From Haloquadratum sp. J07HQX50 (lineage in GTDB: Archaea > Halobacteriota > Halobacteria > Halobacteriales > Haloferacaceae): 7,159 nucleotides of DNA. A program made the translations under genes and the position numbers. This document shows positions 5,289 through 7,159 of the stretch, piece by piece (within the stretch, counting starts at the first letter, position 1; the number at the start of each line of letters is the position of its first letter). A model generated the notes under the pieces. That model saw only the letters and a list, made by a program, of their open reading frames with translations. It made no database searches and was not told the DNA's origin. The DNA lies in contig KE356562.1 of NCBI GenBank assembly GCA_000416005.1, forward strand, positions 626,615-633,773. Direction: 5' to 3'.

Positions 5289-5313
5289 TTAGAAAAAATA
5301 CGTTCTTAGAAAA
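5289..5313. promoter_or_regulatory. AT-rich repeats upstream of dpsA, possible operator
   Basis: TTAGAAAA occurs twice (5289-5296 and 5306-5313), 17 bases apart, and the second copy is part of the palindrome TTCT-T-AGAA (5303-5311). The block lies just upstream of the TATA element, where an activator or an iron-responsive DtxR-type regulator could bind. The repeats are seen; the role is inference. Confidence 0.3.
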
Positions 5314-5511
5314 CAAAATTAAATTATGTCATAACTAATATCGACGTGTGAGTGGTGGGACACGCAGCCGCACTCAGCAATCGTGAGGACGAAAACAGAT
5401 CAACATCTCTCTGTCGATGGGGCCACACTGATTACTGTTAGGTGTCTTCGTGAGATATCTGAGCCAGAGAGAGAGTCGTATCACGCGCGGTGACCTATCG
5501 AAACGCGAGAA
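5314..5511. other. intergenic stretch between dpsA and the HEAT-repeat gene
   Basis: No supported gene on either strand. CGTGT (5345-5349) can pair with ACACG (5360-5364). The palindrome-containing string TGAGATATCTGAG at 5451-5463 also occurs at 1032-1044 in the mobile-element remnant. Nothing else stands out. Confidence 0.4.
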
Positions 5512-5530
5512 TGGAAACGCTCTTTTTAGA
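5512..5530 (+). promoter_or_regulatory. BRE/TATA promoter of the HEAT-repeat gene
   Basis: GGAAACGCTC followed by TTTTTAGA (5523-5530) is centred about 25 bases upstream of ATG 5551, giving a probable leaderless start. Confidence 0.55.
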
Positions 5531-5550
5531 CAACCAGAGATATAGCTCCA

Positions 5551-6789
5551 ATGAGCAACGGGGAAGATGATGAGTCGTTAGCAGTAACTCCAACAGAGAT
5601 CGAGGAGACGCTACAGGAAATTGCTGATGACCTTTCTAATGCAGACTCTGAGGCCGCTCTCGATGCAGTTGAGGAGTCACTCAACTCGACAACACAAGCA
5701 CTCGAATCGATAGAAGCTGATGATGAGGAAGCTGAATCAGAGCTGAAGGATCAGTTAAACGAGCTTGAGGATACACTCGAAACACAGCGTGGCCCATATC
5801 CCCGTGACGTCATCGATATCTGTGCTGATGTAGAGGGGACAATTGCAGAGACGCGGTGGACTGTCGATGGTGACGGTGCAGTAAGCGACGCTGGCGAAGC
5901 CTTCTTAGATGCAGTTTCGTCTTTCCTCCAGATGAATTCTTTTGACGCATCAGATAATAACTCAGTGACTGAGATTATCTCTGAGGTGACGACAGCGATC
6001 GAGACAGCATCACTCGACCCCGATGATGATGCAGCAGTTATTGAAGAATTGCTTAAAACAGCATCGACACTACAGTCAGCCGTTGAAGCAGCGGAATCTT
6101 GGGATGATCTTGAAACAAATGAACAGCTCATGGCTGAGGGTTTTTATGATGTCCTTGGCCATTACAAGGATTTCCCACCCGAGCTGTCTGCGCTGAAAGA
6201 GTGGGAGCAGCGTGGTCGCGTTGATATGATTCTATTGGCGAAGGACAGCTTGCAGTCGGAGTTTATGCAGAATCACTGTATGCAAGCACTCATTCGTCTG
6301 GGAGATAGCGCTGCTCTCGATGAAATGGAGTCGATGGCTCAGAGGCGAGACGCGCAAGCAATCGAGGCGCTTGGGAAGATGGGGAAAGAAGCGACACCTG
6401 CGGTTGAAACATTAATCGAGTATGTCGATGAAGACTCGAATCCGACGCTTCAGAAAACAACATTTCGGGCGCTCGGAGAGATCGGTTCTGAGAAAGCCAC
6501 GCAACCGCTAGCAAACAAATTAGTCATCGAGAATGACGATGTACGGCCATTTGCTGCTCGAGCGCTTGGTCTTATCGGTGATACGCGTGCTATCCGGCCA
6601 CTCCAACGGACAATCGAGACTGATGATGTGCTGTCTGTGCGTGCGGCCGCTGGGTGGGCACTCCGTCAGATTGGGACTGAATCGGCTCTCAGGACGGTCG
6701 CAGAGTACACTGATGTCGATAATTATCTTCTACAGCACGAGGCTAAGAAAGCAAGCGCATGTCTTGAAGAAACCACAGAGCTGGCCTGA
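5551..6789 (+). CDS. acidic HEAT-repeat (PBS-lyase-like repeat) protein, 412 aa
   Basis: Two parts are visible. Residues 1-80 are very acidic and heptad-like (EETLQEIADDL, EAALDAVEESL, LKDQLNELEDTLE), likely a coiled coil. A middle region (81-230) has a GPYPRDVIDICADVEGTI segment, a helical acidic stretch and GHYKDFPPEL. The C-terminal part (about 235-405) consists of HEAT-like repeats: CMQALIRLGDSAALDEM, AIEALGKMGKEATPAVETLI, TTFRALGEIGSEKATQPLA, AARALGLIGDTRAIRPLQ and AAGWALRQIGTESALRTVAE. The repeated A-x-x-A-L-G-x-I-G pattern identifies short PBS-lyase/HEAT units, which build a curved protein-binding scaffold rather than an enzyme. It is cytosolic, with no signal or membrane segment. A partner cannot be read from the context: neighbours are dpsA (opposite strand) and a secreted protein with its own promoter. 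Function unknown, repeat architecture certain. Confidence 0.93.
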   Translation: MSNGEDDESLAVTPTEIEETLQEIADDLSNADSEAALDAVEESLNSTTQALESIEADDEEAESELKDQLNELEDTLETQRGPYPRDVIDICADVEGTIAETRWTVDGDGAVSDAGEAFLDAVSSFLQMNSFDASDNNSVTEIISEVTTAIETASLDPDDDAAVIEELLKTASTLQSAVEAAESWDDLETNEQLMAEGFYDVLGHYKDFPPELSALKEWEQRGRVDMILLAKDSLQSEFMQNHCMQALIRLGDSAALDEMESMAQRRDAQAIEALGKMGKEATPAVETLIEYVDEDSNPTLQKTTFRALGEIGSEKATQPLANKLVIENDDVRPFAARALGLIGDTRAIRPLQRTIETDDVLSVRAAAGWALRQIGTESALRTVAEYTDVDNYLLQHEAKKASACLEETTELA

Positions 6790-6800
6790 CCTGACCAGGA

Positions 6801-6811
6801 GAGTTTATATA
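6801..6811 (+). promoter_or_regulatory. TATA promoter of the lamin-tail protein gene
   Basis: GTTTATATA (6803-6811) is centred 27 bases upstream of GTG 6834. It is one of the best TATA matches in the window and selects the GTG start in a leaderless transcript. Confidence 0.65.
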
Positions 6812-6833
6812 CGCAGGTGCGGCCAGTTGAGTT

Positions 6834-7159
6834 GTGGTTCCTTGCGTAGGCAGAGACACGCTGAAGGCGCAATTTACCGTACAGGCGCTATTGATTGTCA
6901 TCTGTTGTGGGATGCTCCTCAGTAGCGTATCGTTGCCCGTTACTGCACAATCTGAGTCCGCTCAAGCGGTAAATGCGACTGGCTCAATCACGAGCGTTAT
7001 GCCAAACCCTGTGACAGAAAACGATGCTGGTGAGTTCGTTATCGTTGAGACTGGGCCTGGATCACAGTATCAACTCACAGACGGAGTAAACAACGGTTAC
7101 GCTTCCATCATCAAGCCGTGTTCGCTATTTCGAGACATCCAGATATCGCTGCAGAGTAC
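6834..7159 (+). CDS. secreted lamin-tail-domain protein, 5' part only, apparently frameshifted
   Basis: The start is GTG 6834, chosen because a TATA box lies 27 bases upstream and the next ATG falls inside the signal peptide. Residues 10-38 are a basic start plus hydrophobic core ending VTAQS, a Sec-type signal peptide. Residues 50-84 (GSITSVMPNP...DAGEFVIVE...YQLTDG) match the beginning of a lamin-tail domain, a small immunoglobulin-like fold which in haloarchaea often precedes a phospholipase-D-like nuclease domain. After residue 86 the frame loses resemblance. The expected continuation TVTLPSSS is found in the +1 frame (7093-7116) and then VFAISRHPDIAAEY in the +2 frame (7118-7159), so two one-base insertions relative to a functional gene are implied. 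The open frame itself runs to the window edge. It is a pseudogene or has sequence errors at a contig end; gene identity is fairly certain, downstream domain unseen. Confidence 0.7.
   Translation, partial: MVPCVGRDTLKAQFTVQALLIVICCGMLLSSVSLPVTAQSESAQAVNATGSITSVMPNPVTENDAGEFVIVETGPGSQYQLTDGVNNGYASIIKPCSLFRDIQISLQS

Noticed and set aside
5248..5316. N-terminal extension of DpsA
   Set aside because: The added 23 residues are hydrophobic and Cys-containing, unlike DpsA homologues, and would start upstream of the TATA element.
5751..6131. 126-codon minus-strand frame inside the HEAT-repeat gene
   Set aside because: Ser-rich antisense shadow of the acidic Asp/Glu-rich coding strand.
1..7159. CRISPR array or defence island
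   Set aside because: No regularly spaced direct repeats and no recognisable Cas, toxin-antitoxin, restriction or other defence gene are present.

Overview
The window reads as a piece of a moderate-GC haloarchaeal genome, most simply Haloquadratum or a close relative. The encoded proteins are strongly acidic and rich in D and E. There is a DpsA of the halobacterial type with its HHWNVEGAEF core, and a zinc-ribbon-less OB-fold partner next to an archaeal thiolase. Genes begin almost directly behind archaeal BRE/TATA elements with no leader. The unique genes are only about half G+C, unusually low for haloarchaea, which is why Haloquadratum is suggested; this is inference and not a species call. 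Layout: (1) 12-82, an intact tRNA-Gly(UCC). (2) 83-1438, a gene-poor accessory stretch. It has one doubtful small CxxC ORF (302-430) and then a decayed region (about 603-1380, read on the minus strand). That region holds two hairpins resembling the 3' (right) ends of haloarchaeal IS200/IS605 (IS1341-type, tnpB-carrying) elements and a segment of about two-thirds G+C, but no intact tnpA or tnpB. (3) 1439-1858 (minus), a four-helix membrane protein, divergent from (4) 1956-3484 (plus), a two-gene operon of a thiolase-family protein and a DUF35-like OB-fold protein joined by an ATGA overlap. (5) 3485-4255 (minus), an acidic helical protein of a haloarchaeal uncharacterised family, abutting the operon tail to tail with no gap. 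(6) 4535-4705 (plus), a 56-residue haloarchaeal protein with a clear leaderless promoter, tail to tail (5 bases apart) with (7) dpsA at 4711-5247 (minus), the iron-storing DNA-protection ferritin. (8) 5551-6789 (plus), an acidic coiled-coil/HEAT-repeat protein. (9) From 6834, the 5' end of a secreted lamin-tail-domain protein, which appears to carry two single-base frameshifts before the window ends. Working together: only the thiolase/OB-fold pair forms an evident functional unit. Archaeal thiolases often work in a complex with a DUF35 scaffold, for example feeding HMG-CoA synthase in the mevalonate route. Here, however, the thiolase has Ser where the nucleophilic Cys is expected, and its partner lacks the zinc-ribbon cysteines, so its reaction may not be canonical. 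The other genes appear to be independent transcription units. The most notable observations are the Cys-to-Ser thiolase, its zinc-less partner, the orphan IS200/IS605-like ends, and the frameshifted gene at the right edge.
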